A DNA stretch of 64,000 nt from Paenibacillus ihumii (GCF_001403875.1 NZ_LN884297.1:248001-312000); one strand, 5' to 3'; positions 51,470 through 61,120 are shown, counted from the stretch's first letter. Numbers and translations are program-made. The notes: generated by a model not told the origin, from the letters alone.

Positions 51470-52937
51470 ATGTTTAAGAAGAATAAACGTAAAAAGTTAT
51501 TAGATTCCCAAAAATCCTCTGCAAATCAATTGGACACTAAGCCAACCCTTGATCATACTCTGATGGAATTTGCTGAATGTGCAGATCTAACCACCCGAAC
51601 TTATCCCGAAATCAAAGTCGACCTGGTATTCTTTGAGCATTTGGTAGACGATAGCAAGATAAACAATGATGTTTTTATTCCACTGGCTGAAGCGAATCAA
51701 GAGAATATAACCCGTATATTAAGTCAATCCCAGTATAAACCGGCTAAGGATTCCAGATTTGATCAAGGGTATCTTATCGGGTAATGTTGCTCTCTTTCAT
51801 GAGAGTGACACTTATATTGTTGATGTTTATGGACCTGCAGCCCGTGCCATTGAACAATCGCAAACAGAAACAGTCATTACGGGGCCACACGATGCTTTTA
51901 CGGAACAGGCTAACTCTAATTTATCGCTTATCCGCGAACGACTGAAAAGCTCGCATTTAAAAGTAATTAAGCTTGAAGTCGGCGAAGTTGCAAAATCTAA
52001 TGCTTATATCCTGTACATAAAAGATATTGCCAATATGGATTACGTGAATGAGTTGGCTTCTAGAATCAAAGCCATGGAGATCGATACGGTTTACGATACG
52101 AATATGTTAATTCAATGTATTGATGATAATCCATCCTCCATCTTCCCGCAGTTTATTTCGACAGAAAGACCTGACACTGCCGTCTCTAAGCTATCCGATG
52201 GAAAGGTCCTCTGTTTTCTTGATGGAAGCCCTTCGATTGTTAGCGTTCCAGCTTCCTTTTTTGAATTTTTTACATCCTCCGATGACTACTACCAGCGGTG
52301 GGCTATAGGCAGTGCAACCCGATTATTACGGCTCGTCGCCTTCATTATTACTATCACCTTCACCGCTGTTTATGTCTCGATAACGACATTTCATTATGAG
52401 ATGATACCGGAACACTTACTCTTATCCTTAACCGAATCACGGAACAGGGTTCCTTTTCCACCCTTGTATGAAGCTTTGCTTATGGAAACAACAATAGAAT
52501 TATTAAGGGAAGCTGGCGCACGCTTGCCTACTAAAATCGGTCAAACGATCGGTATCGTTGGAGGTATCGTTATCGGCCAATCAGCCGTCCAGGCTGGCTT
52601 TACAAGTAATATCCTGGTCATCGCAGTAGCTTCCTCAGCCATCGCCTCTTTTGTTGTTCCAAACTACGTTATGAGCGCGTCGATTCGCTTAGTCCGGTTC
52701 GGTCTAATCATTCTGGCCGGCCTATTGGGGAACTTTGGACTTGCTGCAGGCATTGCTGCGGTGGTCATTCACTTAAGCGGGCTGACAAGTCTTGGATCAT
52801 CCTACCTGTCTCCAGTAGCGCCGTTCCATAGCAGCGATTGGAAAGACGTGTTTATTCGGGCACCTTTCTCCCTCTTTACAAGAAGACCAAGCCAAAGCAA
52901 GTCTCCTAACAAGATACGCAACAAAATGCGGAAATAG
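51470..52937 (+). pseudogene. GerA-family gene split by a frameshift, receptor 2 subunit A
   Basis: The first frame (104 codons, from an ATG with GAGGTGATG upstream) ends at 51784 after FDQGYLIG. The second frame picks up in the overlap at about 51759 (LIKGILSGNVALFHESDTYI) and continues through the intact remainder of a GerA protein, including TLIRERLKSSHLKV-like and MIPEHLLLSLTESRNRVPFP blocks, to 52937. Fused, the product is about 485 residues, the family's normal length, so a one-base change near 51760-51780 is the simplest reading. Re-initiation at TTG 51759 is possible but no GerA works as two chains. Sequencing error is not excluded. Confidence 0.82.
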
Positions 52938-52946
52938 GTGAATTTT

Positions 52947-54026
52947 ATGAGAAATAAGCTCAGCTTCTTTCACACAACAATCATGATCTATATGTTTCAA
53001 TCCGGGGTTGTTATCCTTAGCATGCCGCATATTCTGGCTTATTACTTTGGAACGAACGGCTGGCTGGCGGTTATCCTGATTTCATTAATCGTAAATGTGA
53101 ACATTGGTTTTATTTTTCTGGTTTACCGGCTAGGCAAAGGCAGATCCGTTTTTGAAATTCTGGAGCAATCTGTTTCGAAAGTCATACTCTTCCCCCTCTA
53201 TATTGCCCTGGCCATCCTTTGGACCGTCCTTGGTTCTCTGGTATCCAAGGATTATGTTCACATATTTCAATTATTTTCATTTCCTAATACGCCACCGATG
53301 CTGCTGACTGTTCTCATGGGCTTGCTAGCTCTAATGCTGCTTGTAAAAGGAATTTTTGTGATCGAAAGGGCTGCAACCATTTTTTTCTGGCTTATCATTT
53401 GGATGCTGTTATTGCTTTTTGCTTTCTCGTATGATTTTGAATGGGTTCGTTTAACTCCTTTTGTCTTTAAGGAAGGAGACAATTTTCTGCTAGGGGGATT
53501 GAACCTTTTAAAGGGGTTTCTCGGCTATGAATTAAGCTTGTTCTTGTTCCCTTATTCCGATAAGAGGACAAAATTGATACAAGCAGTAATTATTGCAAAC
53601 GTCATGATCACATTGGTTTATTTCATCACCTGCTTTATTGCTTACGGGTTCTATAGCCTGAATCAGCTCAAAGGCGTTCTTTATCCCGTGATCGATATGA
53701 TGTCTTACATCAAGTTTCCGTTCGTACAACGGGTTGAAAACTTATTTTATGGTTTTTTTATGTTCACGAACTTATTCTCAACAGTTGCATACGTGTGGGC
53801 AGCCAAAGAAGCTTGTCAGCGCGTTTTCAAAAAAGTCAAGCCGGGCATACTGGCGGTGGTTCTCATAATCATCGGCTTTTCTGCTATTGCTATTCCTGAT
53901 GTAACTGGGGAGGTCAGGGAATGGCTGGCCTTTCTGGGCTTTTTCGAAATAGGCGTAGCATTTATATTACCTGTATTACTTATACTTGTACTAATTACAC
54001 AACGAATAATGGGCGGTGCAAGATGA
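52947..54026 (+). CDS. GerB-type germination permease, receptor 2 subunit B
   Basis: The 359-residue, ten-TM protein is a typical-length GerAB permease: LSFFHTTIMIYMFQSGVVIL at the first TM, YFGTNGWLAVILISLIVNVN and GGLNLLKGFLGYELSLFLFP in the middle. It has no low-complexity insertion, in contrast with its paralogue 3 kb away. ATG at 52947 with AGGTGA 5 bases upstream is preferred to a GTG at 52938. It follows gerA by 9 bases and overlaps gerC by ATGA. It binds or gates the germinant signal in the spore inner membrane. Confidence 0.92.
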   Translation: MRNKLSFFHTTIMIYMFQSGVVILSMPHILAYYFGTNGWLAVILISLIVNVNIGFIFLVYRLGKGRSVFEILEQSVSKVILFPLYIALAILWTVLGSLVSKDYVHIFQLFSFPNTPPMLLTVLMGLLALMLLVKGIFVIERAATIFFWLIIWMLLLLFAFSYDFEWVRLTPFVFKEGDNFLLGGLNLLKGFLGYELSLFLFPYSDKRTKLIQAVIIANVMITLVYFITCFIAYGFYSLNQLKGVLYPVIDMMSYIKFPFVQRVENLFYGFFMFTNLFSTVAYVWAAKEACQRVFKKVKPGILAVVLIIIGFSAIAIPDVTGEVREWLAFLGFFEIGVAFILPVLLILVLITQRIMGGAR

Positions 54027-55117
54027 GCAAAAAAGGGGTTAGGATCGTTGCAGCTTTCCTAGTGATCATGATGATGGCCGGATGTGGGGATGAGCGTATT
54101 CTGGAAAGGCTTGGCTTTATCGAATCGCAAAGCTTTGATCTGCTCCCGAATGGGAAGTTGCGTATTACGTGCAGCATTCCAATTGCTGATCCCCAATCAG
54201 AACAAAACAGAAAGGTTATAGCTATTGACGCAGAAAGCAGTAAGGATGCCAAGTTAGAATTTAACAAGAAAACCAGCCTCACCCTTGTTAGCGGTCAATT
54301 GCGGAATCTCTTAATCAGCAAATCTGTTGCAGAGCAGGGATTATGGGACAAATTTGATACATTTGGAAGAGACCCCGCCATTTCCCCGCAAGTCAATATA
54401 TCGATTGTAAATGGAAATGCTGGACATCTGCTGGAAAAGGACTATAAACAGCATCCCCCAACAGACAAATATGTCAATCGGTTATTAGGCAAGGAAGCAA
54501 GAGCGCACACTATACCAAAAATGACACTGTATGAATTTTCAAGGGATCTATTAGATGACGGGATTGATTCTATTGCTCCTATCATAAAAGAAGAAGAGGA
54601 TAATATTACCCTAGATGGTATCGGCCTATTTATGGAAAGTAAATATGTGACTAAAATTGATACAGAGGAAGCTATTATCTTGGGATTTCTCCGAGGGAAT
54701 CTCCAACGAAGCGCAATAGATGTCGAGCTTAAGAAAGGACAGCAGGTCATGTTCAACTCACTCACCTCAAAAAGAAAGGTTAAAGTAGAGCATGCTGATA
54801 CAGAAAGAGCAAAGGTAGCGATTCATGTTCATCTAAAGGGATCTATTTTGGAATATACCGGACCGCTAAAACTGGATAATCCGAGTAACAGAAGAGAAAT
54901 CGCGAAAACGGTCTCCGAGCATTTGACCGAAAGGGCTAATAAGATGGTGAAATTCATGCAAAAGCACCAGGTAGATAGCCTTGGAATCGGGCAGTATGTT
55001 AGAAACAGCTTGAGCCATAATGAATGGCAGTCGATGAACTGGAGAGATGTATACTCGAAGGCAGACATAAAATGTTATGTTCATATCAAAATCAGGAATA
55101 TAGGAAAATCAAGCTAG
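54023..55117 (+). CDS. Ger(x)C family germination lipoprotein, receptor 2 subunit C
   Basis: The 364-residue lipoprotein has a short signal peptide ending in MMMAGC (Cys21). GerC blocks include LERLGFIESQSFDLLPNGKL, NLLISKSVAEQGLWDKFDTF, IPKMTLYEFSRDLLDDGIDS and the C-terminal QVDSLGIGQYVRNSLSHNEW. The ATG overlaps the B-subunit stop (ATGA), so translation is coupled. A 102-codon extension read in from inside gerB has no RBS and is rejected. With the split gerA upstream, whether this receptor assembles is doubtful. Confidence 0.92.
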   Translation: MSKKGVRIVAAFLVIMMMAGCGDERILERLGFIESQSFDLLPNGKLRITCSIPIADPQSEQNRKVIAIDAESSKDAKLEFNKKTSLTLVSGQLRNLLISKSVAEQGLWDKFDTFGRDPAISPQVNISIVNGNAGHLLEKDYKQHPPTDKYVNRLLGKEARAHTIPKMTLYEFSRDLLDDGIDSIAPIIKEEEDNITLDGIGLFMESKYVTKIDTEEAIILGFLRGNLQRSAIDVELKKGQQVMFNSLTSKRKVKVEHADTERAKVAIHVHLKGSILEYTGPLKLDNPSNRREIAKTVSEHLTERANKMVKFMQKHQVDSLGIGQYVRNSLSHNEWQSMNWRDVYSKADIKCYVHIKIRNIGKSS

Positions 55118-55633
55118 TTGGCAGCATGTGGCCACCTGGTTGTAAAGCGAACGGGCCTGGGGCCAGGTTCACCGATCTTGAAGTAGATAGCCCGGGTAGC
55201 AGGACTCTGACTGCTGATGCAGATAGCCAGGCTAACGAGACTCTGACAGATCTGGCACCAGCCGAGTCTTTCCGCTTTCAATAAGAACTCCCCGCTATTT
55301 TTCCCGTGCCTGCCTTTCTTCACGCCACAGTCTACAGTACCTTCGCTAAAACACGGATCCTGCTGCTGCAAATTTATAGCCACTTCATCAGGCTCGCGGT
55401 AGCTGAATCCAGAGTATACACCCTCATTCCTTTATAACCTATTACAGTATTAGCATTGCGCGGTTTCAATTCGTTAGGTCACTTTCATAAGCTATTGGAT
55501 AAAATATAATCGGTTCGCCGGACATTTGGCCTTATGCCGGAATATACATATCCTGTGTTCAGTGGAATCCTTTATTCCTTTCTATTTTCCTTGACGTGGA
55601 GTACTTCTTTCGTTCAAGCAGGAGGTATGAGAT
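55118..55633. other. 516-base intergenic region
   Basis: No gene with a start signal is seen. AACGGGCCTGGGGCCAGGTT (about 55150-55169) contains a short CCTGG/CCAGG dyad. ATAAAATATAATCGG (about 55500) includes a TATAAT that may be the -10 for the transpeptidase. Confidence 0.5.
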
Positions 55634-55972
55634 ATGCCCAATTACCGGATTATTGTAGATTTATCAGACCGGCAGCTGCATTTGCTGGATGGAGATACCG
55701 TCGTGCGTTCTTTTCCCGTAGGAATTGGTAAAATGCTCACCCAGACCCCGACCGGAGATTATGCCATCATTAACAAGCAGAAAAACCCCGGCGGACCGTT
55801 CGGGGCATTCTGGATGGGCCTCTCCAAGCCCCATTACGGCATTCACGGCACGAACGATCCTTCGTCGATCGGCCACGAAGTATCCCATGGCTGCATTCGT
55901 ATGTATAATCAGGACGTGCTGACCCTGTCTTCGCTCGTGCCGGTAGGAACAAGAGTGACGATTCGGCCCTAG
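55634..55972 (+). CDS. L,D-transpeptidase (YkuD domain), minimal form
   Basis: The 112-residue protein is a bare YkuD domain with the active site [20 protein letters not shown]: His, Ser and nucleophilic Cys are all present. Such enzymes make 3-3 crosslinks in peptidoglycan or attach proteins to it. It has neither a signal peptide nor a LysM domain, unlike most family members, so how it reaches the wall is unclear; during sporulation, mother-cell expression could bring it near the cortex. AGGAGGT stands 7 bases before the ATG. The gene is monocistronic. Confidence 0.9.
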   Translation: MPNYRIIVDLSDRQLHLLDGDTVVRSFPVGIGKMLTQTPTGDYAIINKQKNPGGPFGAFWMGLSKPHYGIHGTNDPSSIGHEVSHGCIRMYNQDVLTLSSLVPVGTRVTIRP

Positions 55973-56260
55973 GGAGGCCGTTAGATGGGGGGCCATTGTA
56001 CGTAGCGTTAGCCGTGGCCTTTGTCAGACGGGCATTGATTCGCCACAGGACCGTGGCCATGGCAAGTTCGAGGACTTAGTGATACGGCCTTAGCAGCACG
56101 GATGCAGGGACGTCCATAGGGAAGCGACCATTGTGAGCCGCCATAGTGACGAGGCCATCTCCTAGGCTACCCTGCCAGCTCTGAAGCAATAATACCGATC
56201 ACCGAACTGCAGAAGTAATCGTGATATAATGGACGCAGATAAGCCGGGGGGGTGAACTGG

Positions 56261-57367
56261 ATGAATATCATGAGGAAACGTGCCAATCAGGAGACCGTTT
56301 ACGGCCCATCCCTGCAAGAGAATGAAGCGGAGATAGAGCCAGGGAACTGCGTACGCTCGGGAATGAAGGTTAGCCCTGCCCTAAAGGCAGCTCTGCCTCT
56401 GCCAGCAAAAGGCTATGCTGGAGCAGACGCCGGAGGACAAGGTTCGAGCAGCCATGCCTTTGAAGATCATGAATTGGCGGTGCATGAGCACGTTGAAATT
56501 CACAGGCTAGGCTATGGCAAGATCGGGGTGCAGGGTCATGGCGAGACTGACGGACTTGAACACGGCGAGGCGACGTTGCATGGTAACAGCCAGCAGCCCG
56601 ATCATAATCACTTTAAGCACGCCGATCAAGGTGCCAGAGAGCCTGACGAGCTGTGTCTCCTCGCCGGCAAAATCATGCTGCAAAGCGGAGCCGAAACCTA
56701 CCGGGTCGAGGATACCATGACCCGCATGGCCGAGGCGATGGGCCTGAAAAGCTCGCACAGCTATGTCACCCCTACGGGAATCATGTTCCAGCCGAGCAGC
56801 TCGCAGTCAGCCAAGCTGATTCGTATCGTCGAACGGACAACCGATTTAGAGAAGATCGCCGCCGTCAATGATGTGTCGCGCAAGCTGGGCACCAAAGACA
56901 TCACGCCTGCAGATGCCCATGCCCGGTTAATCGACATTGAAGGATCGAGGCATGAGTACCCGATGGTGCTGCAAATCGCCACGGCTGCAGTCGCCAGCGG
57001 CTGCTTCACCTATATGTTCCGTGGAGGCATGGCCGACATCCTTCCCGGTGTCCTGTGCGGCGGGGCCGGGTTCGCCATGTTCCTCGCGCTGCACCGTCTG
57101 ATCAAGGTTAAATTTTTTGCGGAGTTCTCCGCCTCTTTTCTGATCGGACTGCTGGCCGTCGTCTTCGTCGCATTAGGAATTGGACAGGAGCTGGATAAAA
57201 TTATTATCGGCTCGGTCATGCCGCTTGTACCCGGACTGTTGATCACGAACGCCGTCAGGGATCTGATGGCTGGTCATCTGGTTTCGGGCTTGTCCCGGGG
57301 AGCGGAGGCCTTCCTGACAGCCTTCGCCATCGGCGCGGGGATCGCCGTTGTTGTTACATTTTTCTAA
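56261..57367 (+). CDS. ThrE-type threonine/serine exporter N-terminal subunit with His-rich extension
   Basis: Residues about 125-250 match the soluble ThrE/DUF1212 domain (ELCLLAGKIMLQSGAETYRV, GLKSSHSYVTPTGIMFQP), followed by five TM segments (VASGCFTYMFRGGMADILPG; IIIGSVMPLVPGLLITNAVR). The first 125 residues are extra and His-rich (HELAVHEHVEIHRLGYGK...HGETDGLEHGEATLHG...DHNHFKH), which suggests metal binding; family members normally start near the ThrE domain. ATG at 56261 with GGGGTGA 5 bases ahead is preferred to the GTG at 56252. It is followed 22 bases later by its second membrane subunit. Split ThrE exporters need both parts. Confidence 0.88.
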   Translation: MNIMRKRANQETVYGPSLQENEAEIEPGNCVRSGMKVSPALKAALPLPAKGYAGADAGGQGSSSHAFEDHELAVHEHVEIHRLGYGKIGVQGHGETDGLEHGEATLHGNSQQPDHNHFKHADQGAREPDELCLLAGKIMLQSGAETYRVEDTMTRMAEAMGLKSSHSYVTPTGIMFQPSSSQSAKLIRIVERTTDLEKIAAVNDVSRKLGTKDITPADAHARLIDIEGSRHEYPMVLQIATAAVASGCFTYMFRGGMADILPGVLCGGAGFAMFLALHRLIKVKFFAEFSASFLIGLLAVVFVALGIGQELDKIIIGSVMPLVPGLLITNAVRDLMAGHLVSGLSRGAEAFLTAFAIGAGIAVVVTFF

Positions 57368-57389
57368 CCGGAAGGAAGGATTCTACGAG

Positions 57390-57863
57390 ATGATATCGCC
57401 GCCATTTCTATCGCTCGCTTTGCATCTCTTGACGAGCTTCATCGCCTCCGCTGCCTTCGGCATTTTATTTAATGCCCCTAGAAGGCTGCTCCTGCAATGT
57501 GGGCTGGCCGGAATGATGGGCTGGGTCGCCTATGTCCTGCTTTCCCCGCCCCTGGATACCGTTTTTGCCACGGTTGCAGCAACGTTCATCGTCGGAGTCA
57601 TCAGCCAAATACTCGCAAGAATATACAAGAAGCCTGTCATTCTCTTCAGCGTCTCCGGAATCATTCCGCTCGTACCTGGGGGGTTAGCTTATGATGCTAT
57701 GCGCCAGTTCGTCGAAAGCGAATACAACCTCGCCGTCCAGCTTGCGGCCAAAGCATTTTTAATCTCGGGTTCTATCGCCATTGGACTTGTCCTGTCTGAA
57801 GTACTGAATCAGATGATATTCAAGCTCTCCAGGCGGCAGCGCATGGCCAAGCCCAGACAGTGA
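57390..57863 (+). CDS. ThrE-type threonine/serine exporter small membrane subunit
   Basis: The 157-residue protein has four to five TM segments and matches the ThrE_2 (DUF3815) half: SFIASAAFGILFNAPRRLLL, GLAGMMGWVAYVLL and FSVSGIIPLVPGGLAYDAM. It pairs with the larger subunit immediately upstream to form the exporter. AAGGAAGG lies 10 bases ahead of the ATG. A basic tail (KLSRRQRMAKPRQ) ends in the cytosol. A perfect hairpin follows. Confidence 0.88.
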   Translation: MISPPFLSLALHLLTSFIASAAFGILFNAPRRLLLQCGLAGMMGWVAYVLLSPPLDTVFATVAATFIVGVISQILARIYKKPVILFSVSGIIPLVPGGLAYDAMRQFVESEYNLAVQLAAKAFLISGSIAIGLVLSEVLNQMIFKLSRRQRMAKPRQ

Positions 57864-57937
57864 CCTTTCTTCGAATATATACATACTTTAGGAAAAGAAT
57901 GCTTCGACTATTAACCGGCCTGATCCATTCAAAAATC

Positions 57938-57972
57938 AATAGAGGATATGCACCGAGTGCATATCCTCTATT
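57938..57972. terminator. perfect 16-bp hairpin, probable terminator
   Basis: AATAGAGGATATGCAC and GTGCATATCCTCTATT are exact complements around a 3-base loop (CGA). The minus-strand side continues GATTTTTG, the plus-strand side has no T run. Flanking 57864-57937 and 57973-58270 show no gene. Confidence 0.75.
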
Positions 57973-58270
57973 GTCGTCATACTTCGCATAACCATATTCA
58001 CAAAGTTGAACTAACCTTATTCCTATATCCGCCTGATGGCTCATCGTCATCGTCCCTAGGCTAATTCAACTGGCTGGTTCTACGAAGGCAAAAACAAGCT
58101 GAATAGAATCTCGGCTGCGGCAGCAACAATTTTGAACGAAGGATCGTACAATTGGGCTCACTTAGCCGATCGCTACGCCAGTTTTGTACGAAAAATCGTA
58201 CAACTTCGCAAAAACACTTCCCGCACGGCTTTTTGCCAAAACCTCAAATCCAACTTATCTAGTTCAATGT

Positions 58271-58450
58271 CTACAATGATTTCCCGCTTAGCTCGAATTC
58301 CGTCTGATGCAGCTCTTTAATCATTCGTCGGAGGAAATGACTCTCTTGATCCTTCAATCCATATTGGTTCTCCTTGGCGAGCATCTCACCTACCTGTCTC
58401 TTCAACAGCTCATTACGGCGCTCCAACACTTCATCATAAGCCAAGTTCAA
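58271..58450 (-). CDS. small helical protein of unknown function
   Basis: From a TTG at 58450 the product is 59 residues, highly charged and helical (YDEVLERRNELLKRQVGEML, HFLRRMIKELHQTEFEL). GAGGAG stands 5 bases ahead of that TTG; a longer frame to 58480 lacks a ribosome site. The size and charge resemble small sporulation or phosphatase-type helical proteins of Bacillales, but Spo0E motifs are absent. I do not recognise it. It is flanked by gene-poor DNA. Confidence 0.5.
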   Translation of the reverse strand: MNLAYDEVLERRNELLKRQVGEMLAKENQYGLKDQESHFLRRMIKELHQTEFELSGKSL

Positions 58451-58835
58451 GTCAACTCCTCTTTTGTATTTGAAAAACATCTCTAATTATAGAATGAAGC
58501 GGCCCGAAGAGAAACCGCGGTGAGCCAGTATCCACATAGTTATCAGGGGGTGAGGGGAATGCTCACGACCTCCGTACCCGGCGCTCGTAAACATCCTCCC
58601 AAATGCTCACGCATCATCCTCATTTCTCCCATTTCATGTAAAACACTCTATTTATCCACGGTAAAAACAGCTGCATTTTCGCCTTTCGAGCCTTTTTACG
58701 ATCATCCCATGCTCATTCTCAAAAACCTTTTACGGTCACGCCCAAAGCTGATTCGCAAAAAATTGTTTAGTTTTTAGAAATAAAGCAAAGGGTATAAAGA
58801 TAAATAATACCGACATGAACAGGAGGAAGAGATCA
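58451..58835. other. 385-base gene-poor interval
   Basis: Imperfect direct repeats are visible: TTTTACGATCATCCC...CATTCTCAAAAAC and TTTTACGGTCACGCCC...GATTCGCAAAAA. No start signal leads into an open frame. The lemA Shine-Dalgarno AGGAGG lies at the right edge. Confidence 0.5.
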
Positions 58836-59495
58836 ATGAATTTGAAGGGAAAAGGCTGCCTGATTCCCATCGCCATCATTGCGGCAATCGTCATTATCGG
58901 CATTGCCCTGTTCGCAGGAAATTACAACAAGTTCATGGCTTCCGAGGAAACGGTAAACCAGCAGTGGAGCAAAATCGACGTACAGCTGCAGCGGAGATAC
59001 GACCTCATTCCCAATCTGGTCAATACCGTCAAAGGCTACGCCAAGCATGAAAAAGAAGTAATCCAAGCGGTATCCGACGCCCGGGCTGCGCTGGGCGGAG
59101 CGCGCACGCCCGATGAACTGGCCGCCGCGGATCAGCAGCTCCAGGGCGCACTAAGCCGCCTGCTCGTCGTCGTGGAGAACTACCCGACGCTGAAGGCGGA
59201 TGCCCAGTTCACCCAGCTGATGGATGAGCTGGCCGGAACGGAGAACCGGATCGCGGTAGCCCGCAGCGACTATAACAATGCGGTCGCCGAGTACAACAAG
59301 CTGATCCGGCGCTTTCCCGGGACGATCATCGCACGGATGATGGGATTCAATGAGAAGCGGTATTTTGAGACGACACCGGAATCCAGAACGAATCCGGAGG
59401 TCGATTTCGGCACGGATGAGACATCGCGGCATCCGGCAATGCCGGCAGCACGTCCTTCAGTCGGCTGGCTTCAGCCAGAAGGGGATTGGGCATGA
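58836..59495 (+). CDS. LemA family protein
   Basis: The 219-residue protein has one N-terminal TM helix (LIPIAIIAAIVIIGIALFAG) and the LemA helical domain: QWSKIDVQLQRRYDLIPNLV, NTVKGYAKHEKEV, YPTLKADAQFTQLMDELAGT and ENRIAVARSDYNNAVAEYN. LemA proteins are membrane-anchored with the helical domain usually outside or at the membrane face; their role is poorly known. AGGAGG lies 9 bases before the ATG. It overlaps the TPM-domain gene by ATGA, a pairing seen in many bacteria. Confidence 0.92.
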   Translation: MNLKGKGCLIPIAIIAAIVIIGIALFAGNYNKFMASEETVNQQWSKIDVQLQRRYDLIPNLVNTVKGYAKHEKEVIQAVSDARAALGGARTPDELAAADQQLQGALSRLLVVVENYPTLKADAQFTQLMDELAGTENRIAVARSDYNNAVAEYNKLIRRFPGTIIARMMGFNEKRYFETTPESRTNPEVDFGTDETSRHPAMPAARPSVGWLQPEGDWA

Positions 59496-60301
59496 GCCCT
59501 GCGGCCTGCCGAAGACGATTCATCCGTGGCTTGCTCCCGCTTCTCATCCTGACGTTATCCGTATTTGCGTCCCTGGCGCCCAGCGCCTCGGCCGTTCCGA
59601 AAATTCCCGAGCCTCGAGGGGATATTTATGTACAGGATTTCGAGCAGCTCCTGACGACCGAGCAGACCCGGTACCTCCTGGCTCTCGGCAGGGCGCTCGA
59701 AGATCGCACGAAGGCTCAAATCGCCGTGCTGACTGTGCCCTCCTTGGGGGATGAGCCCATCGAGGAATATGCGCTTCAGGCACTGCGGACTTATAAGCTA
59801 GGCGATGCCAAGCTGAATAACGGCGTCCTCCTGCTCGTCTCCCTGGGCGACGGCCAGCCCGGCAGCCGGCAGGTCCGGATTGAGGTCGGCTACGGCCTGG
59901 AGGGCGCGCTGCCCGATGGCAAAACCGGACGAATCCTCGACCAGGTGACCATCCCCTATATCGTGAATCAGCAGCCGGGGCAAGGCATCGTCGAAACATA
60001 CAAAGTCCTGTATAACGAGGTCGCCAAGGAATACGGCGTGGAGCAGGAGCTGAATCCTCAGGAAGTAGCCCTGCCTGCCCCGGCCGATTCGAAGGAGGGC
60101 GGCGGCCTGTCCCTGCTTTGGGTCATCATCATTGCAGTGTTCATCATGATCGACATCGTGTTCTTCCGCGGCATGTTTACCATGCTGCTTCTGTCCATCC
60201 TCGGCCGTGGCGGCGGCTTCCGCGGCGGCGGGGGAGGAGGAGGTTATCGCGGCGGCGGCGGGGGATCCTCCGGCGGCGGCGGGGCCAGCCGCAGATTTTA
60301 G
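59492..60301 (+). CDS. TPM-domain membrane protein, YgcG-like
   Basis: The 269-residue protein has a signal peptide (LLPLLILTLSVFASLAPSASA), a TPM domain of about 130 residues (QLLTTEQTRYLLALGRAL; KAQIAVLTVPSLGDEPIEEY; DAKLNNGVLLLVS; IEVGYGLEGALPDGKTGRIL), one C-terminal TM helix and a Gly-rich tail with short runs ending GGGGASRRF. TPM domains are extracytoplasmic; some have phosphatase activity or aid photosystem repair in plants. ATG at 59492 has AAGGGGA 6 bases ahead. The LemA-TPM pair is conserved and, with the DUF2207 gene 1.4 kb on, forms a familiar trio. Confidence 0.9.
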   Translation: MSPAACRRRFIRGLLPLLILTLSVFASLAPSASAVPKIPEPRGDIYVQDFEQLLTTEQTRYLLALGRALEDRTKAQIAVLTVPSLGDEPIEEYALQALRTYKLGDAKLNNGVLLLVSLGDGQPGSRQVRIEVGYGLEGALPDGKTGRILDQVTIPYIVNQQPGQGIVETYKVLYNEVAKEYGVEQELNPQEVALPAPADSKEGGGLSLLWVIIIAVFIMIDIVFFRGMFTMLLLSILGRGGGFRGGGGGGGYRGGGGGSSGGGGASRRF

Positions 60302-60374
60302 TCCGGTTCTTCTCCGATAAAGCGGTATAATAGTTATCAAACGGACTATTTACGCAAGGGAGAGAACTGTATTC

Positions 60375-61103
60375 ATGACATCTACTACGCGGCGGCGGGC
60401 CGTATTCTTCGATCTTGACGATACGCTGTATGATCACCTTATTCCTTTTCGTGCTGCGCTCATTAACCTCTTGGGCACGAAGGAGGGCTTTCCTTACGAA
60501 CAGGCTTATCACCGGATGCGTTACTACAGCGACGCTCTGTCTGCCGAGCTTGGCGGGACGCCGACACATGGCGAGGAGCTGCATCAGATGCGGCGGCAGC
60601 GCTTCCGGCTCGCTTTGGCTGAATTCGGCCTCTCAATTACGCCAGAGCAAGCGCAGGCTGTACAGGAGGAGTACCTCAGCCTGCAGTATGCGATCGAACT
60701 GTTCGACGGCGTGGAGGAGCTGATCACGGAGCTGAAGGCCAGAAACTTCGTTGTCGGCATCATTACGAATGGCCCGCCCGATCATCAAATGAACAAGGTC
60801 AATGCCCTGGCCCTGACCAGGCTCATTCCTGAAAAACTGATTTATATATCCGGAGCCGTCGGCTTCACCAAGCCGGACAAGCGCCTCTTCAGTCACGTGA
60901 CCGAGCAGTTAAGCTTGGCTCCGGAGAATTGCTGCTACATCGGCGACTCTTGGCGCAATGACGTCGTGGGCGCGCTCGATGCGGGCTGGAAGGTACTGTG
61001 GTTCAATCATCGCAGCGTCAAGCCCGAATCGGAGCATCAGCCACACCATGAAGTGACCGGTTATCCGGAAATTTCCAAGGTGCTGCTGTCAGATTACCTA
61101 TAA
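60375..61103 (+). CDS. HAD-superfamily phosphatase, YjjG/YfnB-like
   Basis: The 242-residue protein is a haloacid-dehalogenase hydrolase with all four motifs: FFDLDDTLYD (nucleophile Asp13, acid Asp15), IITNGPPD, Lys in VGFTKPDKRLF and CCYIGDSWRNDVVGA. A helical cap (about 20-105) places it in subfamily I near pyrimidine nucleotidases. It should hydrolyse a small phosphorylated metabolite in the cytosol. AAGGGAG lies about 13 bases before the ATG. It follows the TPM gene by 73 bases and is followed by a dispersed hairpin element. Confidence 0.9.
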   Translation: MTSTTRRRAVFFDLDDTLYDHLIPFRAALINLLGTKEGFPYEQAYHRMRYYSDALSAELGGTPTHGEELHQMRRQRFRLALAEFGLSITPEQAQAVQEEYLSLQYAIELFDGVEELITELKARNFVVGIITNGPPDHQMNKVNALALTRLIPEKLIYISGAVGFTKPDKRLFSHVTEQLSLAPENCCYIGDSWRNDVVGALDAGWKVLWFNHRSVKPESEHQPHHEVTGYPEISKVLLSDYL

Positions 61104-61120
61104 AAACCTTCTCAACAGAA

